The notes: generated by a model from the sequence alone, not told the origin. Positions 9,065 through 22,339 are shown, numbered from the stretch's first letter. The stretch is DNA of 59,379 nt from Welwitschia mirabilis (GCA_051453625.1 JBOZIK010000001.1:272524207-272583585), one strand, 5' to 3'. Numbers and translations: made by a program.

Positions 9065-12000
9065 AACTACTAAACAAAAAAAAATCCTATAACTTTCCTA
9101 TAGAATAACTGTCTGATAGCCAAAATCGCCTCTACACTCCATGACCAAGAACCAAAACCACCCCCACTAATTCATGACCCTCTAAGCTTCGCTCCCTTCT
9201 ATGATCTAAATCTACCAAAATATAGCAGAGCTTTAAAACCTTAGTAGAGCTCTTGAACTCTTTATTCTAATATTTTTAATAACAAATCTTATTATTATTA
9301 ATAATAAAATATAACTTGTTATTAATTTAAAAATTCAAATAGTACATAAAAGAAAAATGAAATAAAATTAACTAAAATGGATAAAGGATGAAATGGGAGG
9401 ATAGGAAAGGGGGTCATCCTTAAGAATATTCTCAATCCTAGTAATATGATGTATATTAGGATTCATCCCACATTTACATCTATTGTTGTAAGGACCTTAT
9501 GAAAATACCATAGTAGATTAATTGAACTTGTAATAAATGATTCTTATTATTAATTATCATCTCATCATTACTATCTTCATCAAGCATGTTATCACTTCCT
9601 TACTTATCTAAAATATCACCATACTTCTTTGCCAAATCATCCTCATTACCATCAAATTGAAGCTTTGAAATAGGGGTTTTTAGCATAGGTGTTTTTAATA
9701 TTCTAACCCATGCTTAACTTCCAATCTGTTTATAAGTAACTCAATTGTAAAAGAACCAAATAAGAACTTTATGATTGATTTTTCCTTACCAAATTACCCA
9801 ATAAAGAAAATCATTTACAAAAGAGAGAAGGTTTATAGAAAATTAACTAGTCATTACAAAGTATAAGTAAAGTTTAGTAAATTTATTAAAGTGTCCTTCC
9901 AATAGGAAATATCTTTGGGTAAGGATATGCCATTATTTGTAGGATTTTAGAAGCTTAGTCCTGTAGTAATTTTCTTCTAGTTTCTCATTCATCATACTAA
10001 TTAGATGATAATTTTTATCTTTAAGATATTTAAGTTTGTATTTCTACATATTTCATATCCTTCTACATTGCATTTAGTGACATTTTCCATAATTTATTCA
10101 TTAAAATAAATCTTAATGTCATAGATTCATGACTTTTTTTCAATTTAGCCATTAATAGACTCTTTAGATACATTGTAATCATGCCCTTTAAATTGTGCTA
10201 TAAAGTTTCTTCAACTTCTTGTAATAAACAATTCTACAACCAATTATTATTGATTAGGGCCTTGTGAATAAAGGATGCATTCCTCCATGATTTTTTCATT
10301 TTGAGAATCAATGAAAAAGGTAAGACTATGAATACAAAGAAGTAGTTATTATAAGTAAGACACTAATGACAATAATGCAGTATCGGAGTGTGGTAACAAC
10401 ATGGAGTTGTAGTGTTTAAAAGTTTACATGATTAGCAAGCCTATAAAAAATGATTACTATTATAAAAAAAATAATAGAAATGAACAAGAACATAAATGCT
10501 TATTATTATTATTGTTGATGCTGTTATTATTATTTACTATTATTATTAAAGTAGATATATAGTATAGTATGTATATTATTTTGTGAAATTCTAGATATTC
10601 ATCTTTTTTATTTTTTCTAATTTATTTTTTAATAAGGGAGTTTTTTTTCATCATGAGTTTCTAAGCCTATTTCCTCTCACCTTAGGCATAAGGGAATGAA
10701 TGTGTCATGAGGCATCTATGTTACTAAGACTAAATCTTTATTTTGTACTAAACTAATACTTACTATATGGTTTACATCATTGATTAATGCACTTCGATCT
10801 ATGATAATGTTTATATTTTATTCTATCATTAATATAATTATGATTTTTGGTTATGAAATAGTTCATTTTAAATTTTATTTTGTATTTATCATTTAGAGTT
10901 ATTCCTTTAATGTATTATTAGGGTTTAAATGATTTACGTATAGTGTTTATAACATCTTTTCTGATATCCTAATGTTTCCCACGTTTTATTTGAAGACGTA
11001 TCATCTCTAAATATATTTCTTTTATAAAGTTAGAAGTTTATAATAAATAATTTATTATTTAGTTATAAATATATTTTAAAATTAATGTAATATCTTTATC
11101 TTAGCTTGGACTTGTAGTTTATCTTATGAATAATCATTTCTAACTCATACTAGAAGAATCTCTTTAATATCTTACTCTCTTAATCCCTTTATCCAAACTA
11201 TTTTAATTCAAATATAACTAAAGATTTTCTAAATAACTTAAGCCTTTGTGATCTCTAGCATTCATTGCAATCCCTAATATAAAGTGATAATTAGAGTTGT
11301 ATAAATTAAAATAGAATGTCCTAGTTGTAAAAATATTTAAACTATTATCTATTCCTTCAAACTTAAGAACAACATTAAAAAATCACAAATTATAATAATA
11401 ATCAAGGCACATTAATGTTAAAGATAAACATTAATAATTTAGTAAAAGATTACAAATAGTATCTTACTCTAAGATCTAGATAAAGCTAAGATACCCAATT
11501 TATAAGATTATGAAAATTTTTCAAGAAATTGTAGTAAGTTTTGTTTGTAATAGAAATTTAGAATTTAGCTAATCCTTGGTCACATGATACTCATAATAAA
11601 AAGGCACTTTGATCTTCCTGTAATCATTATTAACATCACTTCTTTCATAAGAAATAAATCAAGGTTCTAAAGTTGGACAACTTTCTTATGAGTAATAATG
11701 ATATATAAATGAGAGCACAATAATAATATTGGACTATATACTTAATACCATTTTAGCGTATCATGATGTGAAATAGCTATGTAATTTTTTTACTAGGTAT
11801 ATTTGCCAAGAAAATAATCAAGGTAATTTATGTTCACATTTAAAGCACTAATAATATAGCTTTGAATAAGATTGTAGTACTAATAATAAAGCTCCATCAA
11901 ATATAGTTTAATTTGAGTATTCCAAACTCTACAATTAATTTTTTTAATCCAAATTAAATGCAACTTAATCTTTATAAATTTAGTGGTTATAGAATTAGTT

Positions 12001-12980
12001 CATATAAATGAAAAATGTAAGGCATATTGATATGTTTGAAGTTCCAACTACAAGATTTCAATGTGATATTCTAGATTAAGACATATATGAGAAGCAACTA
12101 AAAACTCCTATAGACTTACAAGTTAGCAAGTTTAACTTTATCACAAAAATTTGTTTCTAAGTTTTCTTATGTCATAGTTCAAATTATCATTACATTCATC
12201 ATTGTCTATACTTATCCTTTAATAAATTTCCATTTTGCTTTAGTTAATCTCAAATTCATTCTTTTATATTACACATAATATCATATTTACTCAATATAAT
12301 AAGATTTAATCACCTTCATTTACATTAATCTACCATACTTTGATTTGATTTTTATGTTTCATTATGATTCATTTTTAAATATAATTTAATCTTTTTATTC
12401 TTAGAGATATTATAATTCTAAAAGAATATACTACTCATTATTGTTAAATGATTACAAGTTGACATTAGAATTTTAAGTTATTTATAGTCATTAATTAGGA
12501 GATCTAATAGCATAAAATTACTATAAGAAAATTAATGTTTACATCCTTATTCTTTGATTAAATAGGTTCAACTATACAAATAAATCAATATTTAATTTTA
12601 ACACTCATTGTACTTGGACTTGTTATGAAACCTTGAAGGTTTCATGTTTAGGGCTAGACCTTCCTTTGAACTTCTATCTTTTTCCTATCTATTTATTTTT
12701 TGTAATTCAATGACTTTGAGACTTTATTATTTTAAACATTGACATAAAAGGTTTTATTGATTCACTAATATCCCTTTTACTTCATAATAAAAGGTCACTA
12801 ATAAATCTTTCTAATAAATTATTAACCAAAAAAACACTTTATTATAACTCATATTAAGTAGCAACAATCAATCCTTCATGATAAATATTTGATATTAAAT
12901 GAGATCAAGACTTAATTAGTAAAATTATCATAAAATACATTTTTATAGCATTCAATAAATAATTTTATAAATCTTAAGGA
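9065..12980. other. Eroded AT-rich DNA, no feature identified with confidence
   Basis: The minus strand gives short protein-like runs, for example LQFDGNEDDLAKKYGDILDK near 9600, an unassigned run near 10200-10300, and FYFNLYNSNYHFILG near 11280. None carries a motif I can assign. They are probably remains of transposons, perhaps parts of the copia element whose gag lies at about 13.1 kb. No LTR pair or simple gene structure is visible. Confidence 0.4.
10498..10550. repeat. Imperfect (ATT)n microsatellite
   Basis: TTATTATTATTATTG, then TTATTATTATTT and ATTATTATTA blocks, separated by a few substitutions. It is an old, interrupted simple repeat. Confidence 0.7.
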
Positions 12981-12989
12981 TTTAAAACT

Positions 12990-13300
12990 ATAAACATTTA
13001 ATAATAATCTCTTATTTAATGCATTATTATTTATAGTCCTTATTAAAAATGTCCTTAATACCATGAAGTCATTGCCTACCTCTAATGTTTTATATCTTCA
13101 AATGCAAAGATTTTTTTAGTTTTTTCATAAGATAAATGAATTTCATGTTTAATTTCTTACTGAATGTTATATAAAACATTTCCAATATCTCATATGTGGA
13201 TGTACACTGTTGTATCATATAATGATGATATTCATTTACGATTAAAAAAATTGAAGAATATAAAACCTCATTAATATCTTTCTATTTTTCAATATCCTCA
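12990..13300 (-). pseudogene. Ty1/copia gag fragment
   Basis: On the minus strand from about 13309 the reading is MSSDEDIEK, stop, KDINEVLYSSIFLIVNEY, then HHYMIQQCTSTYEILEMFY and FSKKLNMKFIYLMKKL. The spacing is typical of copia gag: W-x-(D/E)...Ala/Leu-rich helix, then T(S/A)-x-E-x-W-x-x-L and K..L..L..L. The stop (TAG) falls where a Trp is usual. It is a capsid-domain remnant with no start and no continuation that I can follow. Its place 3' of the RT-RNase H remnant at 14.4-15.3 kb, on the same strand, means it belongs to a second element or to a tandem copy sharing an LTR. Confidence 0.5.
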
Positions 13301-14292
13301 TCACTTGACATAGGTTCTTAACAATTATTCTCTTCCAGATGACTTTATACATTTTTCTATCTTTAGCTATTAAGATAAATATAGCCTACCATGTATCCTA
13401 ACTGGAATCATCATCTAATATGGCATCAAAATTTGTACTAAAATTAGTTTATATTTTCACTATTTACTATAGAAATTTTGTTAATTATAGATACTTTAAT
13501 CCACATGATTTTATTCTTTTAGGTTGTTAATGTCCATGAACATTACTTAAAAGCCTCTCTTAGGGATAGGAAGAGTTATGTAAGGTTTGAACTATTTTAA
13601 ATGAATTCTTTTAAGTTTCATATGTTACGCAATTAATAAGAAGCTAATCATAATTGACACTAACCAAATAATGAATTCATTAATTCTAGTATGACAAAAT
13701 ACTAACTAAGATAAATAATATTGAGATTAAAGACTTTTATATGTAGTAATTAGCTGAGAAGTTTATAATATGCTTAGCTAAAAAAATCGTTATCAAGGAA
13801 TCTCATAAACTTAAGGAAAACCCTTAAGTTATGTATTTAAAATCTATTTGGCTTATAAACTCACTTCAAAAGTCCAAATATTATTAGGCCTTTAAATTCT
13901 TTCTAATGAGCTGAAATCATTTTAATCATTTCAATTCACCTAAAATGTTTAGTTAGTTTGGGTATTTGAAGTAACATTGGGAATTTAATCTCTCTGAAAG
14001 AACTAAAAACATAGGATCTTAGATTCAAAATAGGAAATTAATTAAACTAGAACATAATTAAAAATAAATTCTTATAGCTAAATAACTTTTAAGAATCTAG
14101 CATGTCTATACATGATTATGTTATAGAAATAAAAGAGAGAATTATGCACATCATACATGTGAATTAAGATGATGTAGAATTATCCAAAATATAAGGAAAA
14201 CATAAATGTAGTGATATTAATATTGGAAGTATTTATCATATTCATGAGAGAGGAGAAAAATATATAAAAGATATTATTGGATATCTAATAGA
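13301..14292. other. Unassigned; possible LTR/leader between two copia remnants
   Basis: On the minus strand this lies between the end of a copia RNase H and a copia gag, where an LTR and a leader would be expected. I could not define TG...CA ends or a primer-binding site. Otherwise it is featureless AT-rich sequence. Confidence 0.35.
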
Positions 14293-14308
14293 GTTGCCTC
14301 CCAATTTT
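14293..14308 (-). promoter_or_regulatory. Polypurine-like tract after copia pol
   Basis: The minus strand reads AAAATTGGGAGGCAAC about 150 bases beyond the last recognisable RNase H codons. The position and purine richness fit a plus-strand priming tract, but the motif is short and the LTR start beyond it is undefined. Confidence 0.3.
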
Positions 14309-14429
14309 ACCTTTGATGTTAATATGATAGATCCTTAAAAGATTTTTAAAAGAAGTAAATTTTTCACATTTTAAAACCTTGATAAAGACATATAAAATTT
14401 TATCTTTAGTATAATCATGCATTAACTTA

Positions 14430-15290
14430 ATTTAATTATCTTCAATAAATCCTCTTAAATAATGATGCTTAAACATCAATGTTCTTGATTTAATCATGAA
14501 AGACTATATTGTTTTCCATTACAAAAACACTTATGCTATTATCATAAATGAGAAATGGTGATTTATCTACAAATCCCATTTCATCAAGTAATGTTTGAAA
14601 CCAATTTATTTATTTATATGCAACAAATATTGCTACATGTTATTAAATTATGACAAAATCTATAATGTTTTATTTCTTTGAAATCAAAAAAATAAGTAAG
14701 CAGTCAAAAAAGAAAAAAATATCTTATTTGAAGTCATAATCATTTAGATTTCATTCCTAGTCAACATTAGTATAGCCATAAACAATGTGCTATTTATATG
14801 TTTTATTAAAGTAGATACTAATTCATCATGTTCTTTAAGTATCATAAAAAATACTTTACTTCTTTGTAATGTTATTATGGATCTTGCATAAATCTTAATA
14901 GATATTTAATACTAAATTTAATATTAAGTCTATGAATGATTACTACATTAAAATACCCATAAGTGACTTACACAAGGTTAGGTTAAATAAGAGGGAACCA
15001 TTATTTTTAGTAAGTTTTTTTCTTTTACCAAGGAGAAGATGTGTGATTGAATTATAATTTAATATATTAAACTTAATAAATAAGTATTTATAAAATTTAG
15101 GCTAGGACATTATTAAATTTTAGAAATTCTAATCAAGTTATAACCTAAAACATATGATGTTTAATCTAGATTAATCATTTTAAATTCATTTTTTAGCATC
15201 ACGACAAACTTCTTCTTTGTCAATGTTACTAATGAAAAGTAAATCAAATAATCAAAATAGAGATAAATTAATCATTAGCACCTTAAATTT
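14430..15290 (-). pseudogene. Ty1/copia reverse transcriptase C-terminus and RNase H, broken
   Basis: Read on the minus strand from about 15290: LLFISNIDKEEV (just after the YVDD position), SYVLGYNLIRISK (RT connection), CKSLMGILM (the Y-R-S-L-x-G-S-L-M block), then FSIKYLLRFMQDP and KEVKYFL-stop-YLKEHDEL. RNase H follows: GYTNVDW (first catalytic Asp region mutated), then VAIFVAYK, INWFQTLLDEMGF, LIYDNSISVFV (the C-D-N motif) and IKNIDV near 14460. The order and motifs are diagnostic of copia pol, although several frames are needed. The N-terminal RT, integrase and gag of this copy are not present upstream, because a Tekay LTR begins at 15565. Confidence 0.85.
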
Positions 15291-15564
15291 CTTACCTTTT
15301 TTATTTTTTTATTTTTAATTAGTGTAATAAAAAATATTAGAAGCTATATTGATGAATAAATCATGAATTATTTTGTAAAGATTTATAAAGGTGATAAACA
15401 TGATGATCATGTCCATCCACTTCAAAATTTTTAGGTTGGATTATGAAACTTCTTCTTTAATATTTCCACTAAGGAAAGGTAAATTTATGTTTAATTAAAA
15501 AATATAGAGGTTAAATTTTACAAATATAACAAGAAAGATTATTATAGACTTTAACTAGCAAACA

Positions 15565-16029
15565 TGTCATATTTCACATTTTGTAAACCTTATTTACTTG
15601 GATACTAAGTATATAAGATTTTAATCAGATGATGGATTACTCTTTTTTAAAGGCCTTATTAAATAAGATGATATTTTAAATTAACCTTATTTTTTAATTT
15701 TCATAATTCACCATGAAAATGATAATACCTATGTTAGAAGGCTTTTTAGAGAAAAGCTAACCAAACATTTAAAATTAGATAACCTATTATGTAAGGAATT
15801 AAAATCACATGATAAAACTAATTGAAAATTTTAAGAGGACATAATAATATATTTTACATATTATTTACTTATTTAAATTCTTTTTAAATGTGATAGGTAT
15901 ACTATATCATGAATAAGAATTTTCTTCCTTGTATTATGTGATTTATAGATTTTATGCATTATGAAATAAATGGGCATGTGAATAAGTACATGCACTCTTA
16001 CCTAGAACCAAGAATGATAAATGAGTAGA
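15565..16029 (+). repeat. First 465 bp of a Tekay LTR, interrupted by insertion
   Basis: It begins TGTCATATTTCACATTTTGTAAACC and follows the first part of the complete LTR at 16030 closely (landmarks: TTGTAAACCTTATTTACTTG, GTGATAGGTATACTATAT, AATAAGTACATGCACTCTTACC). It ends at ...ATGAGTAGA, exactly where the second LTR starts with TGTCATATCC. In the complete copies ATGAGTAGA continues as TTTACT. So an element inserted into the LTR of a relative. The rest of the host LTR is not found in the window. Confidence 0.9.
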
Positions 16030-16880
16030 TGTCATATCCCATATTTTGTAAACTTTATTTACTTGAATATTAAGTATATTAAGTTTTTAGTCAAATGATT
16101 AATTATACTTATTTAAAGGTCTTATCATAATAAGACATTATTTTAAATTAACCTTAGTTTGTAATTTTTCATAATCTATCATGAAAATGGTGAAAATTAT
16201 GTTAGAAGGTTTTTATGAGAAAATCTATCTAAACATTTAAAATTAGATAATCCCATTATGTGAGGAATTAAAATAACATGATAAAACTAATAAATTAAAA
16301 ATTTCAAGAGGACATAATAAAATATTTTACATCTTATTTACTTATTTAAATTCTTGGTAAATATGATAAGTATACTATATTATGAAAAAAATTTTATTCC
16401 TTGTGTTGTATGATTAATAGATTTTATGCATTTTGAAATAAATGATTATTTGAATAAGTACATGCACTCTTACCAAGAATGATCAATGAGTAGATTTACT
16501 TTACCATGACTTTTATGTTTTTAAGATACATAAGGGCACTTGGTTCATTGCATACTCATTGTTTTATTCGTTGGAATTGAAGAGTTTATCTTACTATGCT
16601 ACATGAAAATTTTGAAATTCATGCATTTATTCTTTTGATGCATATCTTAGGTGAATTAAACTTACTGATAAGCCCTTAAAGGATTAAAAGGAGCTAGCAT
16701 GAGGAAATGATGCATATAATTAACCTTGATAACTAAAGTAAGAAGATAACTCATCCTAGTTTGGTGCATAATTTATAAATATGATTTCTTTTTGTACCCT
16801 AATGTCACTTATTACTCATATCACTTATCAATACTAAATCATATGGTCTTATTATCTTGAGCTATTTGCCTTTATTTATC

Positions 16881-16891
16881 TATATATAAAG
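16881..16891 (+). promoter_or_regulatory. LTR TATA box
   Basis: TATATATAAAG, about 850 bp into the LTR, is followed by a second TATA-like TATAAAA at 16906-16912 and then a pyrimidine-rich leader. The partner LTR keeps TATATATA at the equivalent place (25892-25899) but has GTAAAA in place of the second site. The first is therefore the better candidate for positioning transcription. Confidence 0.5.
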
Positions 16892-18340
16892 ATATTTTTG
16901 TCTCTTATAAAAGGAGATACTTTACATTTTTTTCACACAAGTGGATTTCCTTATTTCCTCTCTCTTTATTTTATTATCTAGCTTGTGGAGCTTATAGCTT
17001 AGAAGCTTGAAGCCAAGGAAATCTTAAGCTTAAATCTTTATAAGTCTTTTGCTATTAAGGGCTTACTAACATTCCCAAGTAAGCTCTTTACTCTTATTGT
17101 CCATATGATATCTTTTTAAGATTCTAGTGGAATTATGTGATATTGCATTATAGAATTATTTATAGTTTTTATGTAATTATATTATAAAATATTATTTCTT
17201 TCCATTGGCTCTTACCAGGATGCTAAGAAGATATGAGGGGTCTCCGGTTCTTGGTGATGGAGATTACTAATGGATGATTATGACTAAGTAACCAAGGGAT
17301 TTAATATTTTAAAAAAATGGAAATTTGAATACCAATGTTTATTTTAATATTATATTTTTATCTATTATGCATTAGGTTCATCTTATTAAGGGTAAAGTCT
17401 GATCCTCAAAAATCTCTTTAGGGTAGTACTCTTTTTATGAAAATCCTAAGTCTCATAGAAAATGATTTTTTTTGAATTGATTTTATTTTTTGTTCTAGAA
17501 TGATTTGAATTCGTTCCTTAGTTAAGATATTCTATAAGTAATTAATTAGTATATTTGTTATTTTACTGATTTAAGTTATTTCTTAACTAGTTGTAGAAAC
17601 TTTATCATATTTTTATTATGGCAAAAAAATAAATTTTCAAAAAAGAGGCCTAGGATAAAAACATCGTAGCTTATTAATTAGTAGGTATAAATTATTGGAA
17701 TTTTTTAAATAAGTCTAGGATTGTGTTATGAATGTGAAAATGTAGAAATAGTAATTTTTTTGATGGGTAATTATCTTTTAAAAAATTATTTGTTAAATAT
17801 ATTAAAAACTAAATTTAGAAAATAGTAAGTAAGTAATTCATGTTTTTGTAACTATCTATTAAGATATATACAACATTGAGAATCCTAAGCTATAGTAAAT
17901 TGAGCAAGCTTTCCAAAATATCTTGAATCATTTAAAAACTCAAAGTATTTTGAAAGTTACAACCATTTTAGTGTAGTGTGGTAGGAGTGAAATTTTAGGG
18001 AATTTTATAGTCTCTAGTCTTAACTAGTAACTTTAGAAATAATATCTTTAGAATTATAAGATAGTCTAAGTTAAACTCTAAATATTCTATTATTGTTTAG
18101 TTTCTAAAAAACTACTATAATTTATTTTTTGCATCTTACTTAATTATTAATTTTTGGCTATGATGTCTTCTTAGAGCCCAAAAATGTTATAATTGATGTT
18201 TTAAATTATACAAAAATTATTACATAAATTTTTATAGGGAATTTAAGGATATAAGATATTTTTATATTAGTAATTTTAAGATAAATTACTTATACATAGT
18301 ATTTTATTTGTAGAAATACCTCTTTTACCTTTTTTCTAGA

Positions 18341-18384
18341 TCTTACTTTGAATGTGTATGCTTCTTACTTTGAATGTGTATGCT
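18341..18384 (+). repeat. 22-bp tandem duplication in left LTR
   Basis: TCTTACTTTGAATGTGTATG plus CT occurs twice in a row (18341-18362, 18363-18384). The right LTR and the fragment at 1-625 lack the duplication, so it arose after insertion. Confidence 0.85.
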
Positions 18385-19615
18385 TCTAAGAGTTTTTACC
18401 TTAGTAGTTTAAGTAACATAAATAGTCTCTAGCTTATCACTTTTTTTATTGACTTATAATATAGACATATGAATCTTGGATAAAGTTTTATACCCTAACA
18501 ATTATGCTTAATCCATACTTTCTTTTATTTACCTTCTTTGAACCAATCCATAAAAATTGTTATATAAGCATGGAAGAATGTTTGTAGGATTAGCATAGCT
18601 CCACATATGTTTTATTTTAAAAAAATAAATATTTCCTTTATTTAGATAGGAAAAAAGAGAATATTTTTTTATCTAGATTTTCATTGTTGTAATCTTGAAC
18701 ATAGAGATGTTCTTGTATGCTTGTTTTTATAAAATAAGTCTAATGATGATTAGAATTATTATAGCTAGATAAATAATTCATTAAATATCTACATTAGTTA
18801 GAATTTTATGCATGTGTTTATGTGGTGTATTCATCGAATAGGACTAAGTTAAGATAATTATAATAGTGTTCATTTAAACACTTAGATTTTATCACTAAGG
18901 TGGGTTGCATTGTAGTTTTTTTTTAATACCCTTTTAAAAGTGGATTTGATCACCATTCTTCAATCCTACCCATGTATGAACTTATTCTAACTTAATATCT
19001 TAAGCCCTTAGTATCGATAGACCATGTTATATCATTTGGAGATGCTTCAAGAAGTGAGGATTATTTATAAACATGCATCCACCTCATGTAACACTTGTCA
19101 CCTGTATTGGGGCTATATCAAGGTGACATGAAAGCCTATGGATTTTATCCCAACCATGTTTGTTTATTTTAAAACCTAAAAGTAAACAAACTCACATCTT
19201 GAGGGGTGATGAATATTGAGTTGGAATGCCATTAATTGGAGTTGTAACCTCATATTATATTAGTTAGGTGTTTTCCTTAAACTTATTCATGTATGTTTAT
19301 AATAAGTTTACATCTACTCAGCTATTGTTAATATATCTTTTATGTGATTAAACATTAGAAAGAAATGGAGGATATAAACTTATAAAATTGCTATTTTTTG
19401 TAAACCAAACTAATTTACAAATTAATTGTAAATAAATATAAAATATTGATATGATTTATTTTTCTTAGAATATATAAATTCTAATAAAGGAATAAGTAAA
19501 ATTTAATCCTAAGTTCTACTATATCTATTAGTTAATAATATTAAAGAATAAATGAAGAGAAAAACAAAAAAATATAGTGCTTAATTAGGGTAAGAGAAGA
19601 GAGGGTGTTACAAAT

Positions 19616-19627
19616 TGGTATCAGAGC
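19616..19627 (+). promoter_or_regulatory. Primer-binding site for initiator tRNA-Met
   Basis: TGGTATCAGAGC begins 3 bases after the LTR end (19612). It is complementary to the 3' end of plant initiator tRNA-Met and is the usual primer site of this gypsy lineage. The match stops after 12 bases. Confidence 0.9.
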
Positions 19628-20845
19628 TTGATGTTAACTTAAATAATACTTATGTTAAGAACTTATAAATTTATAAGAATATAAGTTTAATTACATTTTT
19701 TTAATAATATTTCTTCTTAATAATTATAAATTTAGTTGTAACTGTAATAACCTTAGCTCCTAATAGCTATAAAGTTAGTGATATTCCTAATAATCTTGAA
19801 CCATGAGTAAAATTAATTATATTTTTGATAATACTAGATTCTAAGATAACTCTAACTCCTGGATAAGTATAAATTTAATCCTATCTCCTAATAGTCATTA
19901 ATTTCATTATACCTATAATTTTCTTGCCTCCTCAATATATATCAAATTACATTTATGTTAATTCCAATATTTATAAATTTTACATTAATGATAATATTAG
20001 CATCTTAATAATCCTAGAAGTTAATTATGTTTGACATAGTTACTAAAGTATTCATAAGATCAACTATAATACCAACCCCTACATGATCATTTTTCTAATC
20101 ATATTTATGATAATTCTAAATCCCTAAACAGACTAAAAAAGATGATGAATTCAAGTCATTAAAGACTCTATTACCTTATCACTATAGATACTAATTACTT
20201 AGAAGATATAAAATTATCTTAAGAATTTAAGATAATAAACTTATATGATTCCTTAAAGATCTTAACATTTTACAAGAAATATAAATATATGAATAATACC
20301 TTATAGTTAAATACCCTTGGAAATAATAAAATCTCCAACCAAGTTATTTATCTTAAATTATATGATCATACAACTTAAAAGTGAAAACCCATATTCATAA
20401 CTTTCAAACCTTATCTATTGAAAATGAAGAAAGGGAATACACTTGATTATGTATTTTAAGATATAAATAAGGAACCATTACCTCATAATGATAACCATGT
20501 CTTTCCTAAGATTATAAAAATATATTTAAGTTTAATCTTTAATAATATCTACCTAATTTTTAAATATAATCTCATAAAGATTTCCTCTTATTTCAGATGC
20601 CTTGTTATCATTAATTGACCTAGAGGTCAAGTTAGTTACACCAAGTAATCAATATCAAGACAATTCATAAGAGAGTTAACAACCTAATGGCAAAAATTAA
20701 CCCTCATTCAACCTTAATCTAGAAGCATTAATAAATACCTTCATATAGTTCCTATCACAAATAATAAATCAAGGTAAACTTTCTAAGTAAACAATGGTAT
20801 CAATCAACCTAAGGAAGTGGGAATGATAAAATTAATTCAAATGTT
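19628..20845 (+). other. Tekay leader between primer site and gag
   Basis: Untranslated leader and eroded start of gag. It is closely paralleled by 28648-29815 in the second internal copy. No coding motif can be read in it. Confidence 0.6.
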
Positions 20846-21660
20846 TATTAAGCTAACTTCAGTAAAGTTTGTAGGACTTTCAGTTCCTTCTAAAGTAGAA
20901 GCATAGCCAAGTGATATTGCAAAGGTTATAAGTACTTTAGGATGTGATGAATATAAAAAAGATTCTTTAGCTATTTATATGTTATAAGAAGAAGCTAATC
21001 TATGGTGGAAGACATAAATGATAAATTTAGAAGATCTAGAACTTTAATGGAAGGAATTTGAGCATATCTTTAAGGAGAGGTACATCACCAAGTTTTATAT
21101 TCATCAAAAGATTATAGAATTCTATAATCTAAGATAAGCCCATGATATTACAATAACATCTCATAAGTGAAAATTTGTATAATTATTAAAATATGTATTA
21201 CATATGCATTTGGATGAAAAAGCTAAAGCAAATCTCTTTATTGATAGTTTTCTTCCTTTTGTCTCTATCAAAGTATCTATGTTTTAACGTAAGAGTCTAG
21301 CAGAGGCTGTAGAAAAGGAAAAGATAGCATAATAAAACTAGTGGAGACAATAAGAAATTAAGAAAAGAATTCCTTCTTGGTGGCATATCCTTAAGGGAAA
21401 TCAATCATGAATGTCTTATAAAAATAGGAATTGAAACTTTAGAAAAAATAATATCAATATCACTAATAGTAGAAATAAGAATTTTAATCAATGCAAATAG
21501 ACTCCATCTAAAAGAAATTAAATTGTTATAGATCCAACTTCTAAAAGACTCATAAATAGTATTATTACCATAATCAATATAATGAATATTAAATATACTA
21601 TTGTAAAGAAAATCATAACATAAGAGAATATCCTTTACATAGTAAAGACCTTTCTAAACA
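20846..21660 (+). pseudogene. Tekay gag (capsid and zinc knuckle), broken
   Basis: Gag would package the element RNA. Readable blocks are KVEA-stop-PSDIAKVISTLGC, LAIYML, EEANLWWKT, FEHIFKERYITKFY, then AKANLFIDSFLP. They follow the Retrotrans_gag pattern EAW...D.EK.F...GC..E....A.YML.G.A..WW...W..F...F...Y. Stops include TAG at 20904-20906, where a Trp is expected, and TAA at 21285-21287 after MF. Near 21600-21640 a zinc knuckle survives as C-KEN-H-NIRE-Y: the second Cys and the His are kept, the last Cys is Tyr. The second internal copy shares both named stops. Confidence 0.85.
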
Positions 21661-21699
21661 ACAACGAGAAATGCCTCAACAATCAAAAAGCATTCCTTA

Positions 21700-22000
21700 A
21701 TCAATAGAATAACTTGGAGTAGCTATAGATAATCAAAGGGTGAAATTTCAGAGCTCTATCATAGAAGGTAAGGCTTTACTTAATAATAAAGAAGTAATTA
21801 TTTCATTTAATTTTGGAGCAATGCATTGCTTTATATCTCATAGAAGTATTGTAAGAGAAAAATTATGTTATGCTTCAATTGAGGAATGCATAGAGTTAGC
21901 AAATTGGTACATGTCAAATTTAATCAACAAGTTCAAAATTATACTTTATCCATTAGTAGGAGAGATTTTCAAATACAACTAATGTTATTGACTTAGGAAA
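21700..22000 (+). pseudogene. Tekay aspartic protease, active-site Asp lost
   Basis: A plus-strand frame of 80 codons (21740-21982) resembles the retrotransposon aspartic protease that cuts Gag-Pol. The active-site loop reads FNFGAMHCFIS, with Asn (AAT at 21809-21811, codon 24) where the catalytic Asp (GAT) belongs, a single G-to-A change. Upstream and downstream continuity with gag and RT is broken by stops. In the second copy the same position keeps Asp, but the next residues are ruined (DFE-stop-TH). Confidence 0.85.
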
Positions 22001-22339
22001 ATACAACATTTTTTTAAGTATAAATTGGTTAATGCAAAATAGAGTAGTTACACATTATAAAAAGAATCAAGTAGAAATGATGAATTATTATAAATCGATA
22101 GTGGATAATTTAATTAAGAGGGAATTACTAATTTATATGCTATACATAAAATAAAGTAGCTTCAAGAAAGTAGGAACTTTAGTATAGAATATACTAATAG
22201 TCCAAGAATATCTTGACATATGTATAACAAAATTACTAGGAATGCCAAACTTTAGGAAATTAAGTTTTTCATTGAATTAATCTTGGGAACCCAATCAATT
22301 TCTAAGGCATCATATAGAATGTCTCCTATAAAAATATAA

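Larger units (their letters stand above)
16030..19612 (+). repeat. Left LTR of Tekay element (3,583 bp)
   Basis: Starts TGTCATATCCC at 16030 and ends GGGTGTTACA at 19612, so it has TG...CA ends. It matches 25040-28632 along its whole length, with lengths of 3,583 and 3,593 bp. It contains the TATA region at 16881, a leader with CT-rich runs, and a copy-specific 22-bp duplication at 18341-18384. No long ORF is present. At 3.6 kb it is long for an LTR of this lineage. Confidence 0.93.

Noticed and set aside
9065-15560. CRISPR-like or regularly spaced repeats
   Set aside because: Only microsatellite-like ATT runs were found; no short repeats with regular unique spacers, and the DNA is eukaryotic.
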